64,000 nucleotides of DNA. Source: Aestuariivita sp. (GTDB lineage Bacteria > Pseudomonadota > Alphaproteobacteria > Rhodobacterales > Rhodobacteraceae). The position numbers and the translations under genes were made by a program. This document shows, piece by piece, positions 50,865 to 59,900 of this stretch (within the stretch, counting starts at the first letter, position 1; the number at the start of each line of letters is the position of its first letter). The stretch covers positions 1-64,000 of the forward strand of contig JAGYKE010000005.1 in the NCBI GenBank assembly GCA_018401465.1. The letters are read 5' to 3'. The notes under the pieces were generated by a model, which was given only the letters and a program-made list of their open reading frames with translations, did not search any database and was not told the origin of the DNA.

Positions 50865-51557
50865 ATGCTGAAGTTTACCCCGATCTTCCTCGCGCTGGTC
50901 TATGCCTTCGTCCTCTACCATTTCTCGGCCTGGCGGACGCGGGCCGAGCTTGACGCGCGGTCGACCGAACTGGCCGATCCCAAGCTGAAGGGCGTGACCG
51001 ACCGGCTGGCGCGCGCGCTCGACATCGACCGCGTGCGCGTCCACATCTACGAGATCGATCCGGTCAACGGCCTGGCCGCGCCGGACGGGCGCATCTTCAT
51101 CACCCGCGGCTTCTACCGCAAGTTCCAGCAAGGCGAGGTGAGCGCCGAGGAAATGGCCAGCGTCATCGCCCATGAACTGGGTCACGTGGCCTTGGGCCAT
51201 TCGCGGCGGCGGATGATCGACTTTTCCGGCCAGAACGCGCTGCGCACGGCGCTGGCCATGGTGCTGTCGCGCTTTCTGCCGGGGGTGGGCGTGTTGATCG
51301 CCAATGCACTGACCACGATGCTGGCCGCACGCCTGTCGCGCGGCGACGAATACGAGGCCGACGCCTATGCCGCGGCCCTGCTCACCAAGTCAGGCATCGG
51401 AATCGGCCCGCAGGTCTCGCTCTTCCGCAAGCTCGACGCGCTGACCCAGTCGCGCGCAGGCGTCATGCCCGCTTGGCTGATGAGCCACCCCAAGACCGGC
51501 GATCGCATCGCGGCGCTCGAAAAGCTCGACGCCAAATGGCGCGGGCAGCTGAACTGA
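50865..51557 (+). CDS. M48-family metalloprotease
   Basis: The 230-residue product has an N-terminal membrane segment (LKFTPIFLALVYAFVLYHFS) and an M48 catalytic domain: FITRGFYRKF, the zinc motif HELGHVALGH (about 105-114), and SRGDEYEADAYAAALL with the third ligand Glu. It is a compact form lacking the multiple membrane segments of HtpX. It follows the P450 pair by about 40 bp, apparently unrelated in function. Confidence 0.92.
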   Translation: MLKFTPIFLALVYAFVLYHFSAWRTRAELDARSTELADPKLKGVTDRLARALDIDRVRVHIYEIDPVNGLAAPDGRIFITRGFYRKFQQGEVSAEEMASVIAHELGHVALGHSRRRMIDFSGQNALRTALAMVLSRFLPGVGVLIANALTTMLAARLSRGDEYEADAYAAALLTKSGIGIGPQVSLFRKLDALTQSRAGVMPAWLMSHPKTGDRIAALEKLDAKWRGQLN

Positions 51558-51564
51558 CCCCGCC

Positions 51565-51628
51565 CTTCTTCGGGTTTCCAAATATCCCGGGGGTGAGGCC
51601 CGTCAGGGCCGAGGGGGCAGAGCCCCCT
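51565..51628. repeat. Rhodobacterales intergenic repeat, copy B (inverted)
   Basis: This is the reverse complement of the element at 30455: CTTCGGGTTTCCAAATATCC, then CCCGTCAGGGCC, then the hairpin GGGGGC-AGA-GCCCCC. It lies between the convergent M48 and PIN genes, and the PIN gene stop (51603) falls inside it, so the last PIN residues are encoded by the repeat. Confidence 0.75.
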
Positions 51629-52172
51629 CTCTGCGCTCCAAGGCCTTGCCAAGGCGGGGCAGGCGCGCCTTCTTCATCAGGCGGCGCAGGGTCCAGTCCT
51701 CGTTTGACAGCCGTTCCGCCTCGCGCCGGACAGCTTCCGCCACCGCCCCTATCTTCGCGGGATGATCTTGCAAGAACCCCAGCATGAGCGCGTCGGGGTC
51801 AAACCGCTCCAGCCCTTCCTCCGCCAGCGTCGCGCCGGGGAAATCGACGGCGTTCAGCGTGACGATTCCGTCGGCCGAGGCGGCGATGGCGGTGGCCAGC
51901 ACATGCACGTCACCGGGATCGGGCAGCCAGAGCCGCGCCTCGACGCCCGGGGCGGGGGCCGTCTCGGCCCGGGGGAAGGCCGTGCGCAGAAGGGCTATCT
52001 CGCCCTCGGCCTGCGCCGCGCCCAAGGGGCCCAGCCGCGCCGCCACGCGGCGCCATTCCTCGATGATGCGCGCCGACCAGACGGGCTCGAAAAGCCCCGC
52101 GCGCGCGGCCCCCAGCAACACCTCGCGCATCACGGTCGGGTAAAGCACGCAGGTGTCGAGAACGAGCCTCAC
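51603..52172 (-). CDS. PIN-domain protein (toxin-type RNase fold)
   Basis: The 189-residue product begins VRLVLDTCVLYPTVMREVLL, with the first PIN acidic residue, and has Glu in IIEEWRRV, and DPGDVHVLATAIAASADGIV with the second acidic cluster. It is a PIN domain, the fold of VapC RNases. No antitoxin gene is adjacent. The GTG at 52172 overlaps the stop of the upstream methyltransferase (GTGTGA). The C-terminus runs into a dispersed intergenic repeat, so the last residues may not be ancestral. Confidence 0.82.
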   Translation of the reverse strand: MRLVLDTCVLYPTVMREVLLGAARAGLFEPVWSARIIEEWRRVAARLGPLGAAQAEGEIALLRTAFPRAETAPAPGVEARLWLPDPGDVHVLATAIAASADGIVTLNAVDFPGATLAEEGLERFDPDALMLGFLQDHPAKIGAVAEAVRREAERLSNEDWTLRRLMKKARLPRLGKALERREGALPPRP

Positions 52173-53371
52173 ACCCGCAGCACCAGCGCCTTGAGATAGC
52201 CGGTCTCGGCCAGTTGCGGCAGAAGCGGGTGGTCGGGGCCCGCGCCGCCGGTGTGCACAAGCTGCGCCTGCCGCCCGGCGCGGCCGATCCCGCGCAGGCA
52301 GGCGGCGCGGAACTTCGGCAGATCTGCCGCATGCGAACAGGAACACAGGACAAGAAAGCCGCCCGGGGCCACAAGCGGCGTGGCCAGACGCGCGACACGT
52401 TCATAGGCGCGCAGGCCCGCTTCCAGCGCCTGTTTCGACGGTGCGAAGGCGGGCGGATCACAGACGACCAGATCGAACCGTTCGCCCCCCGCGCCGAGGT
52501 CGGTCATGACATCGAAGGCGTCGCCCTGCCGGGTCGTGAAGCGGTCGGCCAATCCCGACGCCTCCGCGCCCCCGCGCGCGAGATCGAGCGCGGCAGCCGA
52601 TCCGTCCACCGCCCGCGCCTGTCCCGCCCCGGCGGCCAGCGCGGCAAGGGCAAAGCCCCCGACATGGGAAAATACGTCGAGCACGTGGCCCCCCTGCCCC
52701 GCCAGCCGCGCGGCGAAGGCGTGGTTGGGCCGCTGGTCGAAGAAGAGGCCTGTCTTCTGACCGCCGGTCAGGTCGGCCAGATAGACCGCCCCGTTCATCG
52801 GCACCGGCACCGGTGCGTCGGGGACCTGCCCCGCCAGAACGCCGCTTGCGTCGTCGAGCCCTTCGAGACTGCGCGTGCGCCCCGATGCGTTCTTCAGAAC
52901 CGTCGTCACACCGGTGGTTTCGCAAAGCGCCTGCGTCAGGTCGGGCAGCAGCCCTTCCACCCATGCGGCGTTTGGCTGAACCACGGCGATGTCGCCGAAG
53001 CGGTCGATGACCACGCCGGGCAGGCCGTCGGCTTCGGCATGGACAAGGCGGTAGAAGGGCGCGTCGAACAGCCGTTCGCGCAGCGACAGCGCGCGGGCGA
53101 GGCGCGCCGCAAACCAGTCGCGGTCGATGACCGCGCCCGGGTCGTCGTCAAGCCGCCGCGCGATGATCTTGGACAGCGGGTTGACCGCGAACAGCCCCAT
53201 CGCCTGACGTTCGGCGTCTTCGAGAACCGCACGCACACCGGGTGCCAGCGCCTGTGTGCGCCGGTCGGTCACAAGTTCGTCCGCATAGACCCAAGGAAAG
53301 CCGTGGCGGATCGCGCGGGCATTGGCCTTGGGTTTCAGCCGGATCACGGGAAGGGAAAAGAGCGCCGTCAT
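52169..53371 (-). CDS. RlmI-like rRNA (cytosine-C5) methyltransferase
   Basis: The 400-residue product has an N-terminal PUA domain (IRLKPKANARAIRHGFPWVY) and a SAM-dependent methyltransferase domain: VLDVFSHVGGFALAALAAG, FDLVVCDPPAFAPS (motif IV) and GGFLVLCSCSHAADL with the catalytic Cys pair. Members methylate 23S rRNA cytosines. The ATG at 53371 follows GAGGG. It precedes the PIN gene in the same transcription unit. Confidence 0.92.
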   Translation of the reverse strand: MTALFSLPVIRLKPKANARAIRHGFPWVYADELVTDRRTQALAPGVRAVLEDAERQAMGLFAVNPLSKIIARRLDDDPGAVIDRDWFAARLARALSLRERLFDAPFYRLVHAEADGLPGVVIDRFGDIAVVQPNAAWVEGLLPDLTQALCETTGVTTVLKNASGRTRSLEGLDDASGVLAGQVPDAPVPVPMNGAVYLADLTGGQKTGLFFDQRPNHAFAARLAGQGGHVLDVFSHVGGFALAALAAGAGQARAVDGSAAALDLARGGAEASGLADRFTTRQGDAFDVMTDLGAGGERFDLVVCDPPAFAPSKQALEAGLRAYERVARLATPLVAPGGFLVLCSCSHAADLPKFRAACLRGIGRAGRQAQLVHTGGAGPDHPLLPQLAETGYLKALVLRV

Positions 53372-53410
53372 GGCGCCCTCATACATGTCCCAACCGGCGG
53401 GGAAAAGCGC

Positions 53411-54109
53411 TCAGATGCGGTTCATCCGCTGGACGATCCCCAGCTTCGCATTGGCGTGACCACCGGGCTGGATCATCTCGTCCACCAGCACTTGCGCCAG
53501 ATGGGCGCGCAGGCGCACGCGCTGCGTCTGGCCCGCCGCGTCAAGCGCGATGGCCTCGTCGCCGCCCGGCTCGGCCAGATCGGCCGCGATCTGGCGCACC
53601 GGGGCGAGAAGCGCGCCGGTGTCGGGATCGACGAAGGCCAAGTCGAAAACGATGTTATGCACGCCGCCCAGGCTGTAGCGGGTCTTCTCGGTCACACCGT
53701 GGAAGCGATGCACCGTGATCATCAGTTTCACGGGCCGCGTGCCCGCATCGCCCAGCTGGGCAATCCCATCGGTCATCCCGTCACGGAACAGAGCTTCGAT
53801 CTGCGCATGGCGGTCGCCGGGCATGTCGCCGCGCCAGACGATATCGGCGCGCGGCAGATAGGTGTTGGCCTCGCTCACCGTCAGGCTGCGGGGCACATCG
53901 ATCTGCACGTCTTTGATCGCATATCCCGCGGCGGCAGGGGTCACGGGCAGCGCGGGTCCGCCGCCCAGCACGTCACCGGTGTCAAGACGCGTCACTTCGG
54001 CCATGGGGGCGAAGGGCTGCCAGGGTGCCTTGGCGCCCGTGCCGACGCCCGAACAGCCCGAAAGGCCCAAGGCGAGGATCAGCAGACCGGCGGTGGGGAT
54101 CGGTTTCAT
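53411..54109 (-). CDS. Lipoprotein of unknown function
   Basis: The 232-residue product has a lipobox (LILALGLSGCSG) after a short signal peptide, then a beta-rich domain (DVQIDVPRSLTVSEANTYLP, VKLMITVHRFHGVTEKTRYS, RVRLRAHLAQVLVDEMIQPG). It resembles DUF6778-type proteins of Rhodobacterales, though I am not certain of the number. The ATG at 54109 gives the signal peptide; a start at 54154 would not. Probably outer membrane anchored. Confidence 0.78.
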   Translation of the reverse strand: MKPIPTAGLLILALGLSGCSGVGTGAKAPWQPFAPMAEVTRLDTGDVLGGGPALPVTPAAAGYAIKDVQIDVPRSLTVSEANTYLPRADIVWRGDMPGDRHAQIEALFRDGMTDGIAQLGDAGTRPVKLMITVHRFHGVTEKTRYSLGGVHNIVFDLAFVDPDTGALLAPVRQIAADLAEPGGDEAIALDAAGQTQRVRLRAHLAQVLVDEMIQPGGHANAKLGIVQRMNRI

Positions 54110-54247
54110 GCTCACTCCTGACGTTGTGGAGCGTATCGACACCGCTCCGACCACAATATGCTACTCACGAGCAGATTGTTGCTGCCGATTGCGGCGGATT
54201 TCAGGCAAAATCGGTTCGACTTGAGGGGATTTTCAGCCCCCGCACGG

Positions 54248-54520
54248 TCAGGAGCGCGGGCGCGACCGCCAGCCGCCACGGCGGCGCGGGGCCGACATGG
54301 TGCCGAGGCCTTCGCGCAGGACGCCGGTCATCGGGTGGTCGGGCTGGTCTGTGCCGTGGCGGTCGATCAGCACGCGGATCGCCGCGGCGGTGTCGCTTTC
54401 GGTCGGCAGGCTCAGCGCCCAGTCAAGGAAGATCGACCGGCATTCCGGCCCGGTGATCCCGTCGATGCGATAGGCTTCGAGGACCAGACCCTTGGGATCG
54501 GTGGCGGGATCGCCCTTCAT
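54248..54520 (-). CDS. Small conserved-looking hypothetical protein
   Basis: The 90-residue product (GLVLEAYRIDGITGPECRSI, FLDWALSLPTESDTAAAIRV, LIDRHGTDQPDHPMTGVLRE) looks helical and soluble, and ends in a basic Arg-rich tail. It overlaps the glnE stop by 4 bp (ATGA), so it is coupled to glnE, which supports it being real. This small companion of glnE is something I have seen in Rhodobacterales but its function is unknown. Confidence 0.7.
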   Translation of the reverse strand: MKGDPATDPKGLVLEAYRIDGITGPECRSIFLDWALSLPTESDTAAAIRVLIDRHGTDQPDHPMTGVLREGLGTMSAPRRRGGWRSRPRS

Positions 54521-57303
54521 GTCGACTGGCCCTTCTGCACCGCCGCGCCGATGATGGCGGCAGACTCTGCATAGCCGTCTTCGAGGCTTGTCCGCAAGGC
54601 GGCGATGCTGTCGGCCCCGCCCGCCCGCAACAGGACCGCCGCAGCACCCTGCCCGATCGCGTCGTCGTCGGGTGTGTCCGCCGTCAGAAGCCGCGCGGCG
54701 ACCTGAACCTCCCAGTACAGCGCATGAAGCGCGCGCAGACGTTCGGCCTCGGCCGCCGACAGCCAGCCGCAGGACACAGCCCCGCCAAGCCCGGTCGCCA
54801 CGTCGCGCGCGGCCACGCCTGCGGCCAGCGCGCCCGCCTGCGCCAGAAGTTCCACATCCTGCATCCGGCCCGGCCCGGTCTTGACGTCAAGACTGCCCGA
54901 CGGGCGCTTGGCGTCGGCGATGCGGGCGCGCATGTCCGCAAGCGCCGCAAGCACCTCGTCCCCGTCGCGGGGCCGGGACAGGAGAGCTTCACGGAAGGCT
55001 TCGATTTCGGCCCCGAGATCGGCAGGGCCCGCGACGACGCGCGCGCGCGTCAAAGCAAGGTGTTCCCAGATCCAGGCCTCGGACGCCTGATAGGCGCGGA
55101 AGGACGCGAGGCTGGTCGCCACCGGCCCCTGATTGCCCGAGGGGCGCAGGCGCATGTCGACCTCGTAGAGCCGCCCTTCGGCGGTGGGGGCGGTGATGGC
55201 GGTGATCAGCGCCTTGGTCAGGCGCGCGTAGTAGGTGCCCGCAGGCAGGGGGCGCCTGCCGTCCGACATCTCGACCCCTGCGGGATCATAGACCACGATC
55301 ATGTCAAGGTCCGAGCCCGCGTGCAGCGCCCCCGCGCCCAGCGATCCCATCCCGAGGATCGCCGCCCCCCGGCCCGGCGGCGCACCATGCTTGCGCGCGA
55401 AGTCCGCCGTCACCACCGGCGAGAGCGCCGCGATCACCGCCTGCGCGATATCGGCATAATGCCGCCCGGCCTCGGCACCGTCGATCAGGCCGCGCAGGTG
55501 GTGCACGCCGACGCGGAAGCGCCAGTCCTTGGCCCAGCGGCGCGCGGCGTCGAGACGGCGTTCGTAATCCTCTTCCCGGTCGAGCGCGGCGGTGAGATCG
55601 TCGCCAAGTGCAGCCACCCCGGGCCAGGGCGTGAAGAAATCCCCTCCGATCACCGCGTCGAAGACGGATGCGTTGCGCGAGAGATACGCGGCGAGCGACG
55701 GCGAAGTGCCCGCGATGTCGACCAGCAGGTCGATCAGCTGCGGGTTCGATCCGAGAAGCGAGAACAGCTGCACGCCCGCGGGCAGCCCGGCCAGGAACCC
55801 GTCGAGCGCCGCGATCGTCTCTTCTGGGCGCGCGGTGGCGGCGACGCGGGCCAGAAGATCGGGGCGCAGCCTGTCGAAGAGCGCGACCGCCCGGTCGCTG
55901 CGCAGCGCCGGATAGGTCCGCCAGCGCGCCATCAGGGCAGGATCGGGGGTGAAGGCGGGCGGCTCGGCGCGCGGCGCGGGGCGGTCGGGGGCGAAGAAGC
56001 CTTCGGTCAGCTCATGCACCTCGGCCAGCCGCGCCTTCAGATCAGCGACAAACGCGTCGGCGTCCATCCCCATGAGTGCCGCCACCCGGGCGAGGCCCTC
56101 GGGCGATTGCGGAACCTTGTGGGTCTGCGCGTCGTGGACCATCTGGATGCGGTGTTCGACCTCGCGATGCGCGCGGTAGTGGCGCGTCAGCGTCGCCGCC
56201 ACATCGTCGGGCACCCAGCCCTTGTCCGCCAGCGCCGCCAGACCGTCGACCGTGCCGCGCTGACGCAGGCCGGGATCGCGCCCGCCGGCGATCAGCTGTC
56301 GCGTCTGGGTGAAGAACTCGATCTCGCGGATGCCGCCGCGGCCCAGTTTCATGTCGTGGCCCGGCACCACCAGAGGCCCGGCCAGGCCCTTGTGGTCGCG
56401 GATGCGCAGGCGCATCGCGTGGGCATCCTCGATCGCGGCGAAGTCGAGGTGCCGCCGCCAGACGAAGGGGCGGATCGCGTCAAGGAAGCGGTCGCCCGCC
56501 GCCAGATCGCCCGCGCAGGGCCGCGCCTTGATATAGGCCGCGCGTTCCCATGTGCGGCCCAGGCTTTCGTAATAGCGTTCCGCCGCTTCCATCGCGATCA
56601 CCACCGGCGTCACGGCGGGGTCGGGGCGCAGCCGCAGGTCGGTGCGGAAGACGTATCCGTCGCCCGTGCGGTCGCCCAAGGTGGCGCACATGGTGCGGGT
56701 GGCCTTCACGAAGGTTTGGCGTGCATCAAAATAATCGCCCGCGTCGAAGCGCGTCTCGTCGTACAGGCAGATCAGGTCGATGTCCGAGGAATAGTTGAGC
56801 TCGTGTGCGCCCATCTTGCCCATGGCAAGGACGGTCATGCCGCCTGCGGTTGGCAGCGCATCCTCCGTCTGCCCCGGCAGCTTGCCGCGCCGGATCAGCG
56901 GGGCGAGCGCCGCCTTGAGCGCCAGATCGGTGGCCAGCCCCGCGAAGTCGGTCAGGCGCGCGGTGACGTCCTCGAGCGGCCAGGCGCCGCCCAGATCGGC
57001 CAGCGCCACCATCAGCGCGACGCGCGCCTTGGCGCGGCGGAGCGCGCGCGGCAGATCGTCGGGCGCGGTTGCGACCAACGCAGCGGCCTCGGCGGCAAGG
57101 GCGGCATCGGGATCGTCGCAGGCGGGCACCAGCCAGTCGGCCTGTTTCACGATCAGGTCATGGAGGAAAGGCGACGATCCCCCTGCCCCTTCGACCAGGT
57201 CGGCGGTGGCAGAGGGCAGCGCCGGAACCGCGGCGCGCGCGGCGCGGCCGAGGTCGGGATCATGGGCGCGGGGAAGGCGTCGGATGGTCTTTTCGAGCGA
57301 CAT
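54517..57303 (-). CDS. glnE: Glutamine synthetase adenylyltransferase/adenylyl-removing enzyme
   Basis: The 928-residue product has two nucleotidyltransferase halves: the adenylyl-removing domain with MGKMGAHELNYSSDIDLICLYD and the adenylyltransferase domain with GMGSLGAGALHAGSDLDMIVVYD, joined by the regulatory linker, each followed by conserved arms (KLGRGGIREIEFFTQTRQL; KTGPGRMQDVELLAQAGALA). It adjusts glutamine synthetase activity in nitrogen control. The ATG at 57303 gives MSLEKTIRRLPRAHDP. Confidence 0.97.
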   Translation of the reverse strand: MSLEKTIRRLPRAHDPDLGRAARAAVPALPSATADLVEGAGGSSPFLHDLIVKQADWLVPACDDPDAALAAEAAALVATAPDDLPRALRRAKARVALMVALADLGGAWPLEDVTARLTDFAGLATDLALKAALAPLIRRGKLPGQTEDALPTAGGMTVLAMGKMGAHELNYSSDIDLICLYDETRFDAGDYFDARQTFVKATRTMCATLGDRTGDGYVFRTDLRLRPDPAVTPVVIAMEAAERYYESLGRTWERAAYIKARPCAGDLAAGDRFLDAIRPFVWRRHLDFAAIEDAHAMRLRIRDHKGLAGPLVVPGHDMKLGRGGIREIEFFTQTRQLIAGGRDPGLRQRGTVDGLAALADKGWVPDDVAATLTRHYRAHREVEHRIQMVHDAQTHKVPQSPEGLARVAALMGMDADAFVADLKARLAEVHELTEGFFAPDRPAPRAEPPAFTPDPALMARWRTYPALRSDRAVALFDRLRPDLLARVAATARPEETIAALDGFLAGLPAGVQLFSLLGSNPQLIDLLVDIAGTSPSLAAYLSRNASVFDAVIGGDFFTPWPGVAALGDDLTAALDREEDYERRLDAARRWAKDWRFRVGVHHLRGLIDGAEAGRHYADIAQAVIAALSPVVTADFARKHGAPPGRGAAILGMGSLGAGALHAGSDLDMIVVYDPAGVEMSDGRRPLPAGTYYARLTKALITAITAPTAEGRLYEVDMRLRPSGNQGPVATSLASFRAYQASEAWIWEHLALTRARVVAGPADLGAEIEAFREALLSRPRDGDEVLAALADMRARIADAKRPSGSLDVKTGPGRMQDVELLAQAGALAAGVAARDVATGLGGAVSCGWLSAAEAERLRALHALYWEVQVAARLLTADTPDDDAIGQGAAAVLLRAGGADSIAALRTSLEDGYAESAAIIGAAVQKGQST

Positions 57304-57413
57304 GGGCGGCAGACTGCGCCGCCGCGCGGGCAGCGTCAATCGGGGGCGCACGCGCCCTTGCCTTCGCGCTTGGGCTTGCACAGGATCGCCCCGCAACGCG
57401 GGAGGCCCGGACC

Positions 57414-57881
57414 ATGAGCAAGAGTGTGAAACGCGTGCGCGCGGCGTTGGAGGCGGTGGGAATCGCGGGCGAAATCCGCGAAACCGCGCTGGCGCGCACG
57501 GCGAAGGACGCCGCCGATGCGCTGGGCTGCACGGTGGATCAGATCGCCAAGTCGATCATCTTCCGCGGCGAGGAAAGCGGTCAGGCGATCCTCTTCCTGA
57601 CGGCGGGCGGCAACCGGGTGGACAGCGCGCGCGCCTCCGTCCTTGCAGGTGAGGCTTTGGGCAAGGCCGATGCGGACCTCGTGCGCGCGCAGACAGGTTT
57701 TGCCATCGGCGGGGTCGCGCCCTTGGGGCATCTCACACCGATCCGCGCCTTCTTCGATCCGCGCCTGCTGGACTTTCCGGTGGTCTGGGCGGCGGCGGGC
57801 ACGCCGCATCACGTGTTTCCCGCCGAACCGCAGGTTCTGGCGCAGGCCTGCGGCGCGCAGGTGGCTGATTTCACGGTGTGA
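57414..57881 (+). CDS. YbaK/EbsC-type aminoacyl-tRNA deacylase
   Basis: The 155-residue product is a YbaK-type deacylase that hydrolyses mischarged tRNAs: DAADALGCTVDQIAKSIIFR, LFLTAGGNRVDSAR, the lysine-bearing helix region (GEALGKADADLVRAQTGFAI) and GGVAPLGHLTPI. The ATG at 57414 follows GGGAGGCC. It is divergent from glnE. Confidence 0.93.
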   Translation: MSKSVKRVRAALEAVGIAGEIRETALARTAKDAADALGCTVDQIAKSIIFRGEESGQAILFLTAGGNRVDSARASVLAGEALGKADADLVRAQTGFAIGGVAPLGHLTPIRAFFDPRLLDFPVVWAAAGTPHHVFPAEPQVLAQACGAQVADFTV

Positions 57882-57890
57882 TTCCGGGTA

Positions 57891-57909
57891 ATGTAAAAAA
57901 CTTTCACAT
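57891..57909. promoter_or_regulatory. Operator-like dyad, copy 1
   Basis: ATGTAAAAAACTTTCACAT is a near-symmetrical 19-bp site. A better copy (ATGTGAAAAGGCTTCACAT) lies 59 bp downstream at 57950. Both precede the DUF2852 gene. Confidence 0.55.
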
Positions 57910-57949
57910 CACCCCTTGAAGTTGTGCGGGGGCACGCCGATCTGGAGTA

Positions 57950-57968
57950 ATGTGAAAAGGCTTCACAT
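57950..57968. promoter_or_regulatory. Operator-like dyad, copy 2
   Basis: ATGTGAAAAGGCTTCACAT has perfect outer arms (ATGTGAA and TTCACAT) with a 5-bp centre. It lies 30 bp before the DUF2852 start, where a repressor would block transcription; the pair suggests cooperative binding. Confidence 0.6.
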
Positions 57969-57997
57969 ACCTGACATCCTGACCCGGAGACATCACG

Positions 57998-58441
57998 ATG
58001 ACCACCTTCGCCCCCACGGCCCCGTCCCCCCGCCGCGAAAGCTGGCTCGCCCGCAGCGAGGCCTGGCTCGACAGCAAGGGCAAGGGCGCCTGGATCGCCG
58101 CCATGGTGCTTGGCTTCATCTTCTTCTGGCCTGTCGGCCTTGCCCTTCTTGCCTACATGATCTGGAGCAAACGCATGTTCAACGGAAGCTGCGCCGCGAA
58201 GGCGCGCTGGTCCTCGCACGGGATGCGCGCGATGACGCCCACCGGCAACCGCGCCTTCGACGCCTACAAGGAAGAGACGCTGCGCCGGCTGGAGCGCGAA
58301 CAGACCGAATTCGAGGCCTTCCTCGAACGGCTGCGCGAAGCCAAGGACAAGGCCGAGTTCGACCAGTTCATGGACGACCGCGCCCGCAAGACCGGCGAAA
58401 TGGATGACAACGGGGATGACCAAGCCCCGCGCCGCGCCTGA
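57998..58441 (+). CDS. DUF2852 membrane protein
   Basis: The 147-residue product has one membrane segment (AAMVLGFIFFWPVGLALLAY, about 35-55) flanked by charged regions, followed by a C-terminal coiled-coil-like helix (YKEETLRRLEREQTEFEAFL). This is the DUF2852 pattern of Rhodobacterales. Two operator-like dyads lie just upstream. Function unknown. Confidence 0.88.
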   Translation: MTTFAPTAPSPRRESWLARSEAWLDSKGKGAWIAAMVLGFIFFWPVGLALLAYMIWSKRMFNGSCAAKARWSSHGMRAMTPTGNRAFDAYKEETLRRLEREQTEFEAFLERLREAKDKAEFDQFMDDRARKTGEMDDNGDDQAPRRA

Positions 58442-58453
58442 GCCCGACCCGGT

Positions 58454-58476
58454 GCGCCCTGCCCCCCGCAGGGCGC
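58454..58476. terminator. Hairpin after DUF2852 gene
   Basis: GCGCCCTGC (58454-58462) pairs with GCAGGGCGC (58468-58476) across 5 bp. The stem is strong but no T run follows, so termination efficiency is uncertain. Confidence 0.45.
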
Positions 58477-58505
58477 GCCACCCCTTCCCCCCCGGATAGC
58501 CTGCC

Positions 58506-58943
58506 ATGTTCCATCTGCCCGACCCTGACACCCAGTCTCACTTCTATGAGGCCGTTCCGACCAAGCGCCTGCTGGCTTGGGTCGTCGACACGGTCGTAAT
58601 CGTTCTGACCTGTGTCGCCGTTTTGCCCTTCACCGCCTTCACCGGTATCTTCTTCTTTCCGCTGCTCATCCTGACCGTCGGCTTCGCCTATCGCGTGGTG
58701 ACAATCGCCTCGGGGTCAGCGACCTGGGGCATGCGGCTTTTCGCGATCGAATTCCGCACCGCGCAGGGCGAACGGTTCGATCTTGGCACTGCCTTTGCGC
58801 ATACGCTGGGCTATTCGATCTCGGTCGCGTTGCCGGTGATTCAGGTGGTTTCGATCGTGCTGATGCTGACGACGGCGCGGGGTCAGGGGCTGACAGATCA
58901 TGTTCTGGGCACGGTGGCGCTGAACCGTCGGGCCGCAGCCTGA
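58506..58943 (+). CDS. RDD-family membrane protein
   Basis: The 145-residue product has the RDD motif region (YEAVPTKRLLAWVVDTVVIV) and three membrane segments (VVIVLTCVAVLPFTAFTGIF, FFPLLILTVGFAYRVVTIAS, ALPVIQVVSIVLMLTTARGQ). The charged loop GMRLFAIEFRTAQGERF follows the second segment, as in RDD proteins. Its role is unknown; RDD proteins have been linked to transport and stress. Confidence 0.9.
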   Translation: MFHLPDPDTQSHFYEAVPTKRLLAWVVDTVVIVLTCVAVLPFTAFTGIFFFPLLILTVGFAYRVVTIASGSATWGMRLFAIEFRTAQGERFDLGTAFAHTLGYSISVALPVIQVVSIVLMLTTARGQGLTDHVLGTVALNRRAAA

Positions 58944-59006
58944 AAGAGGCTTGGCGCGCCGTCAGGCCGTTGTTACATTGCCGTCAGAATTGGCCCCCGA
59001 GACCAG

Positions 59007-59831
59007 ATGCGCCACACGCTCCCGATAGCGCCGCAGTTCTATGTGACCGCCCCGCAACCCTGCCCTTACCTCGAGGGCCGGATGGAGAGAAAATTGTTCA
59101 CCGCTCTTCAGGGCGAGAACTCCGAACGGCTCAATGATTCGCTGTCGCAGCAGGGCTTCCGCCGGTCGCAGAACGTGCTGTACCGCCCGTCCTGCGCCGA
59201 TTGTTCGGCCTGTCTTTCGGCGCGCATCGACGTCGCCGCCTTCCAACCGACGAAGGGTCAAAGGCGCACGCTGAAGCGCAACGCGCATCTGGAGCGCCGC
59301 GCCACCTCCCCTTGGGCGAGCGAGGATCAGTACGACCTCTTCCGCCGCTACCTTGACGCGCGCCACGCGCAGGGGGGCATGGCAGACATGGACGTCTTCG
59401 AATTCGCCGCCATGATCGAGGAGACGCCGATCCGGTCACGCGTCGTCGAATACACCGATGGCGAGACCGGCGCGCTGACCGCCGTCAGCCTGACCGACAT
59501 TCTGGGCGACGGGCTGAGCATGGTCTATTCCTTCTATGCGCCCGACCTGCCGCAGCAAAGCCTTGGCACCTACATGATCCTCGACCATGTGGAGATCGCG
59601 CGCGAGAACAACCTGCCTTATGTCTATCTGGGCTATTGGGTGCCGGGCAGCCGCAAGATGGGCTACAAGGCGAATTTCTCGGGGCTCGAGGTCTATGCCG
59701 GGGGCGAATGGCGGCCCATGAAGAACCCGTCAGACTTCGGAGCAAGCCGCCATCCCCTGTCGACCGATCCCATCGCAGAACAGGTGGCCAACATCCAGCT
59801 TCCCGACCGCGTCACCCCGAGCCGGGGCTGA
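59007..59831 (+). CDS. bpt: Aspartate/glutamate leucyl/arginyl-transferase Bpt
   Basis: The 274-residue product is a bacterial protein transferase of the N-end rule, adding Leu (or Arg) from tRNA to N-terminal Asp or Glu. It shows [20 protein letters not shown] with the conserved Cys, [27 protein letters not shown] with the CxxC pairs, and [20 protein letters not shown]. The start at 59007 gives [12 protein letters not shown]. Confidence 0.96.
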   Translation: MRHTLPIAPQFYVTAPQPCPYLEGRMERKLFTALQGENSERLNDSLSQQGFRRSQNVLYRPSCADCSACLSARIDVAAFQPTKGQRRTLKRNAHLERRATSPWASEDQYDLFRRYLDARHAQGGMADMDVFEFAAMIEETPIRSRVVEYTDGETGALTAVSLTDILGDGLSMVYSFYAPDLPQQSLGTYMILDHVEIARENNLPYVYLGYWVPGSRKMGYKANFSGLEVYAGGEWRPMKNPSDFGASRHPLSTDPIAEQVANIQLPDRVTPSRG

Positions 59832-59847
59832 CCGGCCGTAAACACGC

Positions 59848-59878
59848 GAAAGGGCCCCGGGATACCGGGGCCCTTCGT
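59848..59878. terminator. Bidirectional terminator between bpt and dctM
   Basis: AAGGGCCCCGG (59850-59860) pairs perfectly with CCGGGGCCCTT (59865-59875) across a GATA loop. It lies between convergent genes and has A residues before and T residues after the stem, so it could stop transcription from both sides. Confidence 0.85.
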
Positions 59879-59900
59879 CGTTCGGGATGTCTTCGCCGCC

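Noticed and set aside
54724-57417. 897-residue plus-strand ORF
   Set aside because: It is antisense to glnE, whose two nucleotidyltransferase motifs are clear.
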